From assembly GCF_000419765.1 (NCBI RefSeq), contig NZ_ATTQ01000004.1, positions 186,001-250,000 on the forward strand: a stretch of 64,000 nucleotides of DNA. Reading direction: 5' to 3'. Of this stretch, positions 56,829-64,000 are shown piece after piece. The stretch is from Rhizobium mongolense USDA 1844. Its GTDB lineage: Bacteria; Pseudomonadota; Alphaproteobacteria; Rhizobiales; Rhizobiaceae. Under the pieces are notes generated by a model that saw only the letters and a list, made by a program, of their open reading frames with translations, did not search any database and was not told the origin of the DNA. A program made the position numbers and the translations under genes. The first letter of the stretch is position 1; every line of letters starts with the position of its first letter.

Positions 56829-58214
56829 ATGAAGGACGAAACTCTATTACTTGATCCGCGTGATCATAAGATACTTTCAGTATCAAGGGCGCTTGGTTAT
56901 GTGTTCGCCTTTATGCTGATTTTCACGATCGCCATGGCGATGATCCCCAATCAGTTTTTCATTGTCTCCACGCGCGCAGTCATCAATGCGCCGGTGCAAA
57001 TGATCGCCTCGCCGATTTACGGCAGGGTGGACAGGATTTCGCTGCAGGTCGGACAGGTCGTCAAGCTCGGCGATGTCATGGCGACGGTCTCCAATCCCAA
57101 CCAGGACCAGACGTCGCTGACCGGCTTGCGGCTCGAGAAGCTCGATCTCACCGAAAAGCTGAACAATACGAGAAGCGTCGTTCAGGAACGCACCGACCAG
57201 CTCCAGAAGGTCAAGAGCCAGATCGCGGACGTCAAGAACGGCGTGATCAGCGAGCTTTCGGCGGTCATCGAGAATGCCCGTTACAACGTGCAGACCTACG
57301 AGGCGCGGCTCAATGAACAGAACGCCCTGCTGCAGCGGCAGCTCGTGCTTCTAAAGAAGAAGCTGATCTCAGAGGCCAGCATCGAACCGCAGCGCCAGAA
57401 GCGTAACGCCGCGCAGTACGAACTCGACTCCGCGCGCGGCGAACTGCGCCGCAACGAGATTGTCCTGTCGCTCGTCGAACGCGACATCTACACTGGCGGT
57501 ACCGTCGCCGCCAATCTGCTGACGCTTGAAATGCAGCGCACCAAGCTTGCCGGCGAGATCGCCGAAGACAACATCGAGATCAACCAGATGACGGAGCGCA
57601 AGCAGCAGGTCGAAAACCTGATTGCGCGGGAGGAGGGTCGGCTTGGCAAGACCGGCGCCGCCGAGGTCGTCGCCGAGCGCCATGGCCAGATCGTCAGCGT
57701 CGACGCATCCTTCGGCGATTTCGTGATGCAGGGCCAGCCGGTGGCAAAATCGCTGGATTGCAACGAGGCCTTTGCTGCCGCCGTCTATCGCAGCCGCGAT
57801 GTGACGTCGCTCGAGATCGGCATGCCGGCGATGGTCAATTTCCGCAGCCTCGGCGTCAAGCGCGACGCCCATATCTACAAGATCGTGCGCTACTTCAACT
57901 CAGGCCCGGAAAATCGCTATTACGCGAAGTTTCCGGAAGCCGAAGGCCACGAGGTCTATGTGCTCGTCAAGATAGACGAACCGGCCGGCGAGGGCAGCGC
58001 TCCGGCACATCAGAACAACGACAAATTCTTTGGATGTCATGTCGGCGAGGATGTGATCGTCTCATTGGGCGAGACGATCGTCTCCCGGATCGCCCGCTAT
58101 TCGAAGCTGGCGATGGACAGGCTGGCGTCGCCCGGGACGATGCATTCGGCGTCCGCGCTTTTCGACAAGGCGACGGCGCCGCGCTCCGCCGCTGCCGAAC
58201 CCGCCAATCCGTAA
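56829..58214 (+). CDS. HlyD-like membrane-fusion protein of a polysaccharide synthase system (BgsB/CrdC-like)
   Basis: A 461-residue protein. A short cytoplasmic start (MKDETLLLDPRDHKILSVSR) leads into one membrane helix (ALGYVFAFMLIFTIAMAMIP). The lipoyl/beta-barrel part VINAPVQMIASPIYGRVDRI follows. A long coiled coil (about 85-275, KLDLTEKLNNTRSVVQERTD) then leads to a second lipoyl half (VVAERHGQIVSVDASFGDFV). It would link the inner-membrane synthase at 59539 to the periplasm or outer membrane for polymer export. ATG 56829 fits AGTCAGGAT; a TTG 9 bp upstream is less likely. First gene of the operon. Confidence 0.82.
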   Translation: MKDETLLLDPRDHKILSVSRALGYVFAFMLIFTIAMAMIPNQFFIVSTRAVINAPVQMIASPIYGRVDRISLQVGQVVKLGDVMATVSNPNQDQTSLTGLRLEKLDLTEKLNNTRSVVQERTDQLQKVKSQIADVKNGVISELSAVIENARYNVQTYEARLNEQNALLQRQLVLLKKKLISEASIEPQRQKRNAAQYELDSARGELRRNEIVLSLVERDIYTGGTVAANLLTLEMQRTKLAGEIAEDNIEINQMTERKQQVENLIAREEGRLGKTGAAEVVAERHGQIVSVDASFGDFVMQGQPVAKSLDCNEAFAAAVYRSRDVTSLEIGMPAMVNFRSLGVKRDAHIYKIVRYFNSGPENRYYAKFPEAEGHEVYVLVKIDEPAGEGSAPAHQNNDKFFGCHVGEDVIVSLGETIVSRIARYSKLAMDRLASPGTMHSASALFDKATAPRSAAAEPANP

Positions 58215-58249
58215 CGCCGGTTTCGCCGCTGCATTGATGAGGGTCAACA

Positions 58250-59554
58250 ATGAAGCATCTGAGATCGACCATCGAGATAGCACGCTTGCTGCTGCTCGCC
58301 GCGCCAGTGATTGTCCTGCAGACATTCCCGGCGCGTGCCGGCAGCGAACATCAAAAGCTTGCCTGCACGCTTTGCGACGGGCTGGCTGCCCAGATGGGCG
58401 GCGATCCGGCGCAGCCCTTCGTCCTGCGCAGTTTCGAACCGGCAAACGGCGGGTCGGCGCTCCATCCGGCTCTGGAAAACACCGGCTTTACCTATGACAA
58501 CGCGCTTGCCCTAATGGCGTTTTACGGCTGCAAGAGAAAGGCCGAAGCGCGCCGCATCGCCGATGCTCTCGTGCTCGCCGTGGAGACGGACCGTCATTAT
58601 CATGACGGACGGTTGAGGAATGCCTACCGGTCCGGTCCCGTCGTTCCGGGCAAGGAGGGAATGCTGTTGCCCGGTTACTGGAGTGCGGCCAGCAATTCCT
58701 GGATCGAGGACGGCTACCAAGTCGGCAGTGCGACGGGCAGCACTGCATGGGGCGCGCTGGCGCTGCTCATGGCCTACGAGGAGACGGAACAGCCGGCCTA
58801 TCTCGACACCGCACGCAAGATCATGGACTGGATCCACCGCAGCACGGCAGATCCGCAAAACCCGGGCTATTTCGGCGGCTTTTTCGGCCATGAGCCGGCG
58901 CCTGAGCGCATGACCTGGAAATCGACGGAACACAATCTGGATATCTACGCCGCGGATAGCTGGCTTGCGCGCCTGGACGCCGGCGGCGACTGGACCCACC
59001 GCGGCGACAGCGCGCTGAAGTTCCTTCGTGCCATGTGGGACGACGGCGAGGGGCGCTTCTACATCGGCAGCGTCCCCGACAGCAACGCTCCGAATATCGC
59101 GATGTCGGGACTCGACGCCGAATTGTGGCCGTTGATCGCCGTGCCGGACTTCAAGACCAAGGTCGAGCGGGTCATGGAATGGACCGAGCTTAACCATGGC
59201 GTCGATGGCGGCTTCGACTTCAACAGCGACCGCGACGGCATCTGGCTCGAGGGCACGGCGCAGGCAGCACTCGTTCTGCGGCTTGCCGGACAGTCCGAAA
59301 AGGCCGAACCCTTGTTCAAGACCATCACTGCCCAGGTCACGCCCGGCGGGCTCATCTATGCGACGGTCAACGAGCAGCTTTCGACAGGCCTTCAGGTCGG
59401 TCCCAACTCCTCGCCCGGCGATTTCAAGTATTACCGTCTTCCGCATATCGGGGCGACCGGCTGGGCCGTGCTTGCCGTGCTTGACCTCAACCCTTTCCTC
59501 GGCCGCGCGGGCCAGGCGCTCATCAGCAAGGATAGCCCATGTCCCCCGAAGTAG
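58250..59554 (+). CDS. Secreted six-hairpin-glycosidase-like protein
   Basis: A 434-residue protein with a signal peptide (ARLLLLAAPVIVLQTFPARA, cleavage near ARA-GSEH). The rest has the repeating helix pairs of (alpha/alpha)6-barrel glycosidases: TGFTYDNALALMAFYGCKRK, SWIEDGYQVGSATGSTAWGA, KSTEHNLDIYAADSWLARLD and DRDGIWLEGTAQAALVLRLA. Candidate acids are D in TYDN, E in TEHN and E in WLEG. It may trim or bind the glucan made by the neighbouring synthase. It starts 35 bp after the fusion-protein gene and overlaps the synthase gene by 16 bp. No defined GH family can be given. Confidence 0.7.
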   Translation: MKHLRSTIEIARLLLLAAPVIVLQTFPARAGSEHQKLACTLCDGLAAQMGGDPAQPFVLRSFEPANGGSALHPALENTGFTYDNALALMAFYGCKRKAEARRIADALVLAVETDRHYHDGRLRNAYRSGPVVPGKEGMLLPGYWSAASNSWIEDGYQVGSATGSTAWGALALLMAYEETEQPAYLDTARKIMDWIHRSTADPQNPGYFGGFFGHEPAPERMTWKSTEHNLDIYAADSWLARLDAGGDWTHRGDSALKFLRAMWDDGEGRFYIGSVPDSNAPNIAMSGLDAELWPLIAVPDFKTKVERVMEWTELNHGVDGGFDFNSDRDGIWLEGTAQAALVLRLAGQSEKAEPLFKTITAQVTPGGLIYATVNEQLSTGLQVGPNSSPGDFKYYRLPHIGATGWAVLAVLDLNPFLGRAGQALISKDSPCPPK

Positions 59555-61710
59555 TCACTCTCTCGGACGCCATTCTCTTCTCGCTGCTTTCGCTTGCACT
59601 CATCATGGGCTGCGCCTGGCTGCTCGACAGCCGCCGGGGCAAGGATCGCGTCATCTTCGGCATGATCCTCATCGTCATGTTGTTGAATTATCTCTATTTC
59701 CGCATCACCAAGACGCTGCCGGACTTCGAATGGAGCGCCTATGCGCTGTGGCCGCGGGCCTATCTCTCTTTCGAAATCGTCGTCATCTTCTATACGGTGC
59801 TTTCGATCGTCTTTTTCTTCCGGCGGACCGACCACAGTGCCGCTGCGGACGCGAGCGAACTCACCATCGCCGGCGCCGCATCGCCGCCGGCCGTCGATGT
59901 CTTTATCTGCACCTATAATGAAGAGCTATCCATTCTGGAGCGTACGATCCTTGCCGCGAAGGCGATCGACTATCAGAATTTCACCGTCTGGGTGCTCGAT
60001 GACGGACGCCGCGACTGGCTGGAGGTTTACTGCACCGATGTTGGCGTGCGATATCTGCGGCGCGGCGACAATGTTGGCGCCAAGGGCGGCAATCTCAACA
60101 ATGCCATCCGGCAGTCGGCGAAGGAGACCAACGCCCCCTTCATCCTCATTCTCGACGCCGATTTTGCGCCGCAACGCGCCATCCTGAAGCGCACCGTCGG
60201 CCAGTTCGCAGATCCAGGGATCGGGCTCATCCAGACGCCGCAGTTCTACTACAATGCCGACCCCGTCCAGCATAACCTCCTGGCATCGAAGGCATGGGTC
60301 GACGACCAGCGCATCTTCTTCGACGTCATGCAGCCGTCGAAGGACGGATGGGGGGCTGCCTTTTGCGTCGGCACGTCCTGCATCGTTCGGCGCGATGCGC
60401 TCGACCTGATCGGCGGCATGCCGCAGGAAACGGTCACGGAGGATATCCACCTGACCTACCGGCTGCTGCAGAAGGGCTTGAAAACCCGCTGGCTGAACGA
60501 ACGCCTGAGCGTCGGGCTCTCGGCCGAAAGCCTCTCAGGCTATATTACCCAGCGCTGCCGCTGGTGCCTCGGAACTATTCAGGTCGCGCTGCTCCGGGAT
60601 GGCCCGTTCTTCGGCCGCGGATACACCTTCCTACAACGGCTGCATTATTTCCACGGACTGCTCTTCTGGTTCTGCCGCCCGTTCATCCTGCTTTTGATGG
60701 CAGCGCCGATCCTCTACTACTTCCTCGGCCTGCCGGCGATCCAAATGGAACCGGAAGCCTTCTTCCTCTATGCGCTTCCGATGGTCGGCGGCATGTGGGT
60801 ATTTCATGCCTGGGTTTCTGGCCGGCGCAGCATGCCGCTCTTTACGGAAGTGTCGCAAATGGTGTCGGCGATCCCTATCACGATCGCCCTGCTTCACGCT
60901 CTCATCCATCCGTTCGGGCGGCCGTTCAAGGTCACGGCCAAGGGCGAGGACCGAGCGCGCGTCGATGTCCTTTACCCGATGGCCGGGACGTTTTTCCTGG
61001 TCATCATCTTGACGTTCATGGGTATGCTCAACGGTCCCCTGATGGGTACCTACAACGACCTCGACGGCTTCAGCGTCGCGTGGGGCGTGGTCGTCATGGT
61101 CTATGCCTTCGTTTCCCTGCTCGTTTGCATAGAACTTCCGCGAGAGCCGCTTGACACCATCCGGTTTCCGCTCGCACGGCAGGCAAATCTTGCACGCGAC
61201 GGCAATCGTATGCCCTGCACGGTCGACACCATTTCAATCAGCAACGCCGAGATCACGCTGCATGACAATCGGACGGCCGGGCAGATTCGTGCAGGCGACA
61301 TTGTAATCTTTTCGCCCTTCGCCGACTTCGACGTCGCGGCCAGGGTGAGCGGCGTGGATAGGTCGCGCCTCGGCCTGTCCATGTCCATCGTCGCAGTCCG
61401 CGACCGCCGCTACGACTGGGAAATCCGGCAGAGCGCCGAGGATGTCCGCCGGAAGATGATCCAGCGCCTGTTCAGCGAGATGCCGCAGGCCATGCCCGCC
61501 CGCGCCTATCCACTTGCCGCCATCCGCGGCCTCTGGCGCCGCACGTTCGACCGCCCCTCGAAGCTTGCCGGTAGCATCGAAAAGCACGCCGTCAGTGTCA
61601 GATCGCAGCACGCTCTGCTACGGTGGCAGAGGCCGCGTGACCTTGCACCAAGGGTGCCGCTTTTGCAGATCGGAGCCGCGAGTGCTGCGCCGCCGCCACT
61701 GGCGGAGTGA
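59539..61710 (+). CDS. Processive beta-glucan synthase, GT2 (BcsA/BgsA/CrdS-like)
   Basis: A 723-residue membrane glycosyltransferase. Several N-terminal helices lead to the GT2 core with D155 (LDDGRRDW), DAD (206-208), TED (300-302) and QRCRW (338-342, the QxxRW motif). Membrane helices then flank the gating-loop motif FKVTAKG (463-469), as in bacterial cellulose synthase. A C-terminal region has RDGNR (553-557, the RxxxR of PilZ domains) but only a degenerate DxSxxG (SISNAE). It likely polymerises UDP-glucose at the membrane and may respond to c-di-GMP. The product could be cellulose-like, mixed-linkage (as Sinorhizobium BgsA) or curdlan-like; sequence alone does not decide. Confidence 0.88.
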   Translation: MSPEVVTLSDAILFSLLSLALIMGCAWLLDSRRGKDRVIFGMILIVMLLNYLYFRITKTLPDFEWSAYALWPRAYLSFEIVVIFYTVLSIVFFFRRTDHSAAADASELTIAGAASPPAVDVFICTYNEELSILERTILAAKAIDYQNFTVWVLDDGRRDWLEVYCTDVGVRYLRRGDNVGAKGGNLNNAIRQSAKETNAPFILILDADFAPQRAILKRTVGQFADPGIGLIQTPQFYYNADPVQHNLLASKAWVDDQRIFFDVMQPSKDGWGAAFCVGTSCIVRRDALDLIGGMPQETVTEDIHLTYRLLQKGLKTRWLNERLSVGLSAESLSGYITQRCRWCLGTIQVALLRDGPFFGRGYTFLQRLHYFHGLLFWFCRPFILLLMAAPILYYFLGLPAIQMEPEAFFLYALPMVGGMWVFHAWVSGRRSMPLFTEVSQMVSAIPITIALLHALIHPFGRPFKVTAKGEDRARVDVLYPMAGTFFLVIILTFMGMLNGPLMGTYNDLDGFSVAWGVVVMVYAFVSLLVCIELPREPLDTIRFPLARQANLARDGNRMPCTVDTISISNAEITLHDNRTAGQIRAGDIVIFSPFADFDVAARVSGVDRSRLGLSMSIVAVRDRRYDWEIRQSAEDVRRKMIQRLFSEMPQAMPARAYPLAAIRGLWRRTFDRPSKLAGSIEKHAVSVRSQHALLRWQRPRDLAPRVPLLQIGAASAAPPPLAE

Positions 61711-61865
61711 GCGGAACGACTGCTAACGCTTGGTCCGGATGCCTCAGGAAACCTCGAACTTCAACGGTTGGGAGTTGGCTATTATTCAAGCTTCTATGCT
61801 CTGTGTCGTTAACGATCGCTAGGCAGACCGGGTCCACGTACATATTCGAAACGGCGTCTACTCAT
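61711..61865. other. Spacer after the synthase gene
   Basis: No gene or clear terminator is seen directly after the synthase. From here to the window end the DNA is a patchwork of small genes and decayed fragments. Confidence 0.35.
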
Positions 61866-62141
61866 TTAAGCGAAGCTGCCGTCCCGATGTGGCCGCGTTG
61901 TCGAACCGAGCGAGCAGGTCCGCTGCCTCGACCAGGATGGGATCGGAGATGCACGGTCCCCCGTGACAATCGCATCGCTCTCGCGGAGCAGCCGATCGGC
62001 CAGGCGCTCCAACCTGTCCCAGAAATCGTCGCCGCGTTGCTTCGCCAGAATGGCGGAAAAGTGCAGCCTGCGGCTTGGGAGACGGATAGCGCCGTACTTC
62101 TCGCCTGGCGTCATCTTGTCGAGGTTCGTGGTCACATCCAT
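61866..62141 (-). CDS. Hypothetical protein (91 aa)
   Basis: The text MDVTTNLDKMTPGEKYGAIR, then LHFSAILAKQRGDDFWDRLE and RLADRLLRESDAIVTGD, looks like natural protein, amphipathic and helical. CGGAGCGATAAC precedes the ATG at acceptable spacing. After residue 62 the composition changes to Ser/Arg-rich, so the end may be frameshifted. No family recognised. It could be a remnant. Confidence 0.4.
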   Translation of the reverse strand: MDVTTNLDKMTPGEKYGAIRLPSRRLHFSAILAKQRGDDFWDRLERLADRLLRESDAIVTGDRASPIPSWSRQRTCSLGSTTRPHRDGSFA

Positions 62142-62217
62142 GTTATCGCTCCGGTGTGGGAGAAGCAGGCAAACTCAGTTGCTTTCGCCGGTACGTGCGT
62201 GGGAAGGCGTGGACCTT

Positions 62218-62472
62218 TTATGAACATCGCACGGTCGGTCCGACCTTCATACGGACAAACTCGCCATTGACGGAGCAGGTCGCCCCCGGCGATGCCCCGC
62301 ATTCGGGAATGGCGCATTCAAGGATGGGGACGTAGAAACGCGTCCCGGCAGGCTTTGTCGACATGAGGGCGAGGCCGACGGCATAAGCGCCGATCATAGT
62401 CAGTACTATCCCGGCAAACGCAACGAGGAGCGCGTGTCCGAGAGAGTTGTCGTGGGTGGGGACGTGTCGCAT
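62218..62472 (-). CDS. Hypothetical small membrane protein (84 aa)
   Basis: One hydrophobic segment (HALLVAFAGIVLTMIGAYAV) near the N-terminus is followed by a short extracytoplasmic tail with four Cys (ECAIPECGASPGATC, VRCS). The residue order looks natural, but the ribosome-binding site is weak. No family recognised. It reads in the same direction as the 61866-62141 frame, 76 bp upstream of it. Confidence 0.5.
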   Translation of the reverse strand: MRHVPTHDNSLGHALLVAFAGIVLTMIGAYAVGLALMSTKPAGTRFYVPILECAIPECGASPGATCSVNGEFVRMKVGPTVRCS

Positions 62473-62584
62473 TGACGTGATGTCCGAGCCGGTTTCCGTT
62501 CAAAACTTTAGCAAGCCACCCACGTCCCGAATATTGATCTTGGATATCGCGGGCCTATACCGACGGATACTGTCGTTGCCCGCT

Positions 62585-62703
62585 TCACCTAAAGCTCGTC
62601 AGAAATTCGGAGATCAAAGCCGCGATTTCGTTCAGGTTTTCCTCGAGCGCGAAATGGCCGGCTTCAAAGAAATGAAGCTTGGCATCCGGGGCGCCTGCTG
62701 CTT
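62585..62703 (-). pseudogene. 3' remnant of an alpha/beta-hydrolase gene
   Basis: Minus-strand reading gives AGAPDAKLHFFEAGHFALEE and NLNEIAALISEFLTSFR, then TGA (62585-62587). The A-K-L-H-F-F-E-A-G-H-F-A-L-E-E stretch is the catalytic-His end of the epoxide-hydrolase/haloperoxidase-type alpha/beta hydrolases. Upstream of about 62703 the reading stops making sense and overlaps the AI-2E remnant on the other strand, so only the last 39 codons remain. Confidence 0.7.
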
Positions 62704-63067
62704 GGTTTCCTTACGTTCATCCCCCCGTTTGTGCCGGCGGGCCCCCCGCTTGTATGGGGCTCGGTGGCACTATGGTTTCGCGTCTAGGGGAGCCGTTTGG
62801 CGGAGCATCTTCGTTGCAGCGTGGGGCCTGCTCTTCGCCAGCAGCATTGACAATCTCATCCGACCCTAGGTCCTCGGCAAGTCCAATAACCTGCCCGTGC
62901 TGCTCGGCCGCTTCCTTGGCGGCGTCACCGCCTTTGGCTGCATCGGAATCTTTCTTGGGCCAACCTTGCTGGCGGTTGCCTACAGCGTCTTCCATGAGTG
63001 GACCATGGGCAAAGTCGAGGAACAGAGCCGCCCGACCCCGACTGAACGCATGTCAATGAGAGTGTAA
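62702..63067 (+). pseudogene. 3' remnant of an AI-2E family transporter gene
   Basis: Combined frames read GFLTFIPPFVPAGPPLVWGS and VALWF, then after a frameshift WRSIFVAAWGLLFASSIDNL, IRP, an in-frame TAG, and VLGKSNNLPVLLGRFLGG, VTAFGCIGIFLGPTLLAVAY to a TAA (63065-63067). This is the order of the last helices of the AI-2E/UPF0118 exporters (PxGxPLVWGxxALW, SSIDNxLRPxLIG, LGGxxAFGxIGLFLGPxLLA). One frameshift, one stop and the missing 5' two-thirds make it dead. Confidence 0.75.
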
Positions 63068-63188
63068 CCGTGGCTCCGGATAGGGCGGGGTTTCGCACAA
63101 TCGCAGATGTGGCCATTGCCCATGGCCGCCGCTTGCCGGTAACGTTATATCTCGCGGAGTTCCTGTGGAAAAGTATCTACGGCGTCAC

Positions 63189-63272
63189 TTAGTACCAGCG
63201 TCCTCGGCCGTACAAGCCGCCGCCGAGCAGAACAACGATAAGAACTATGATGAGAAGCGTGGTGATATCCAT
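63189..63272 (-). CDS. 27-residue hydrophobic stress peptide (DUF3309-like)
   Basis: ATG (63270-63272) follows TAGGAGACGTAC. The product starts MDITTLLIIVLIVVLLGGG and ends with GRGRWY: one membrane helix, a Gly hinge and a basic aromatic tail. This is very like the short DUF3309-type hydrophobic peptides common in rhizobia. It has a perfect EcfG-type promoter 62 bp upstream, so it should be induced by general stress. Too short for normal gene finders. Confidence 0.65.
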   Translation of the reverse strand: MDITTLLIIVLIVVLLGGGLYGRGRWY

Positions 63273-63333
63273 GTACGTCTCCTAGGAGTGCCTAGCACGG
63301 CGCATTTTCTCGTGATTACACTCCGACATAACC

Positions 63334-63358
63334 AACGTTTAGCGCGGGGGGTTGTTCC
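63334..63358 (-). promoter_or_regulatory. EcfG (general stress sigma) promoter
   Basis: On the minus strand GGAAC (63358-63354), 16 bp, CGTT (63337-63334): an exact match to GGAAC-N16/17-CGTT of alphaproteobacterial EcfG/RpoE2. It reads into the 27-residue peptide gene. Confidence 0.75.
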
Positions 63359-63475
63359 ATTTGAACGACGCGATGATACCAGTGACATGAGTTCGTTAGG
63401 TGCCCGACCTGAGAGAGGTGACGTTTCGTACCGGAGACATCGGTAACGCTTTTCGCTTTTTGGCGGGAGGTGTTG

Positions 63476-64000
63476 ATGCCGTGGAAAGAGACTTCGGTGA
63501 TGGAGGAACGTCTACGATTTGTCGCCCGGCTGCTAGAGGGCGAAGGCATGAGCGATGTGTGCCGTGCGCAAGACCGGCTACAAAATCTTCAATCGCTACA
63601 AGGACGACGGCCTGGAGGCGCTGACGGATCGGTCTCGACGGCCGGTGCGTTATGCCAACCAGCTGCCTGAGCCGGTCGAGGCGATGATCGTCTCGTGCAA
63701 GAAGAGCAAGCCGCATTGGGGTGCCAGGAAGATTAGGGAGCTTTTGGTGAAGCGCCTGGCCGGCGATGTGCGCGTGCCGTCGAAGAGTACGGTGCATGCC
63801 GTTCTCGATCGACATGGTCTGGTCGCCCATGCCCGCAAGCGGCAGCGACATCGAGCCGAAGGGACAGCCTTGTCACAGGCATTGCTGCCAAACGATCTTT
63901 GGTGTGCCGACTTCAAGGGCGAGTTCAAACTTGGCAATGGTCAATACTGTTACCCGCTGACGGTCACCGACCAGGCGTCACGTTATCTTCTCGCCTGCGA
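63476..64000 (+). mobile_element. IS481-family transposase, frameshifted, cut by the window end
   Basis: It starts MPWKETSVMEERLRFVARLL behind GGCGGGAGGTGTTG. The helix-turn-helix part breaks at codon 30 (DVCR), where about 14 bp (the FGIS part) are missing, shifting the frame from about 63566. In the new frame it continues KTGYKIFNRYKDDGLEALTD, then PEPVEAMIVSCKKSKPHWGA and RVPSKSTVHAVLDRHGLVAH to the start of the DDE domain (LLPNDLWCADFKGEFKLGNG), whose first Asp is present. IS481 elements move by cut-and-paste or copy-paste DDE chemistry. The gene is inactive unless a frameshift rescues it. Its end lies beyond the window. Confidence 0.8.

Overview
The window looks like chromosomal DNA of a Rhizobium-type alphaproteobacterium (order Rhizobiales, Rhizobium/Agrobacterium/Sinorhizobium group). 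The basis is the G+C-rich coding sequence, the family signatures of lpcC-greA, carB/carA, dnaG and rpoD, RIME-like intergenic palindromes, EcfG-type promoters, a quaternary-amine ABC transporter and a beta-glucan synthase-like operon. No rRNA, tRNA, CRISPR array or phage module was seen.

Region 1 (1-16,600) is mostly housekeeping: the end of an Lrp/AsnC regulator, an LPS-core mannosyltransferase, greA, a DUF2235 hydrolase, carB, a zinc alcohol dehydrogenase, a YpfJ-type metallopeptidase, an aldo/keto reductase beside a wrecked LysR gene, two drug exporters (TetA-like MFS and MATE), a small monooxygenase, carA and a YqeY protein. carA and carB are separated by about 8 kb.

Region 2 (16,600-32,700) carries the replication/transcription core dnaG, recQ and rpoD. 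Between them lie a cupin gene and the threonine-to-glycine pair kbl/tdh. Small genes follow: GFA-type, GYD-type, DUF930, a 54-residue protein, an AraC regulator, an EamA exporter and DUF427. An orphan BrnA-like antitoxin precedes dnaG.

Region 3 (32,700-48,440) starts with a betaine/proline-type ABC transporter on the minus strand (binding protein, permease, ATPase, with an intercistronic hairpin). It is followed by a tightly packed LacI-controlled catabolic operon: LacI, Gfo/Idh/MocA oxidoreductase, CoA-transferase, enoyl-CoA hydratase, aldehyde dehydrogenase, GMC oxidoreductase, SDR and a second GMC oxidoreductase. Its logic is oxidation of an alcohol to an acid, CoA activation and beta-oxidation-like steps. 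It has no transporter, and I cannot name the substrate. Two near-identical LacI-type palindromes lie 63 bp apart upstream, one exactly between -35 and -10, and a probable small RNA gene is divergent from the operon. A 26-residue membrane peptide, missed by length cut-offs, sits at the far end.

Region 4 (48,440-64,000) is accessory. It has decayed gene fragments (Phenol_MetA_deg channel, alpha/beta hydrolase, AI-2E transporter), a periplasmic binding protein paired with a membrane adenylate cyclase, a second cyclase fused to TPRs, a YHS/ankyrin pair and a three-gene polysaccharide operon. That operon consists of a membrane-fusion protein, a secreted six-hairpin-glycosidase-like protein and a BcsA/BgsA-like GT2 synthase with a degenerate PilZ-like tail. 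The window ends inside a frameshifted IS481-type transposase, next to a 27-residue peptide gene with a perfect EcfG (general stress) promoter.

All assignments are by reading motifs; no database search was run.
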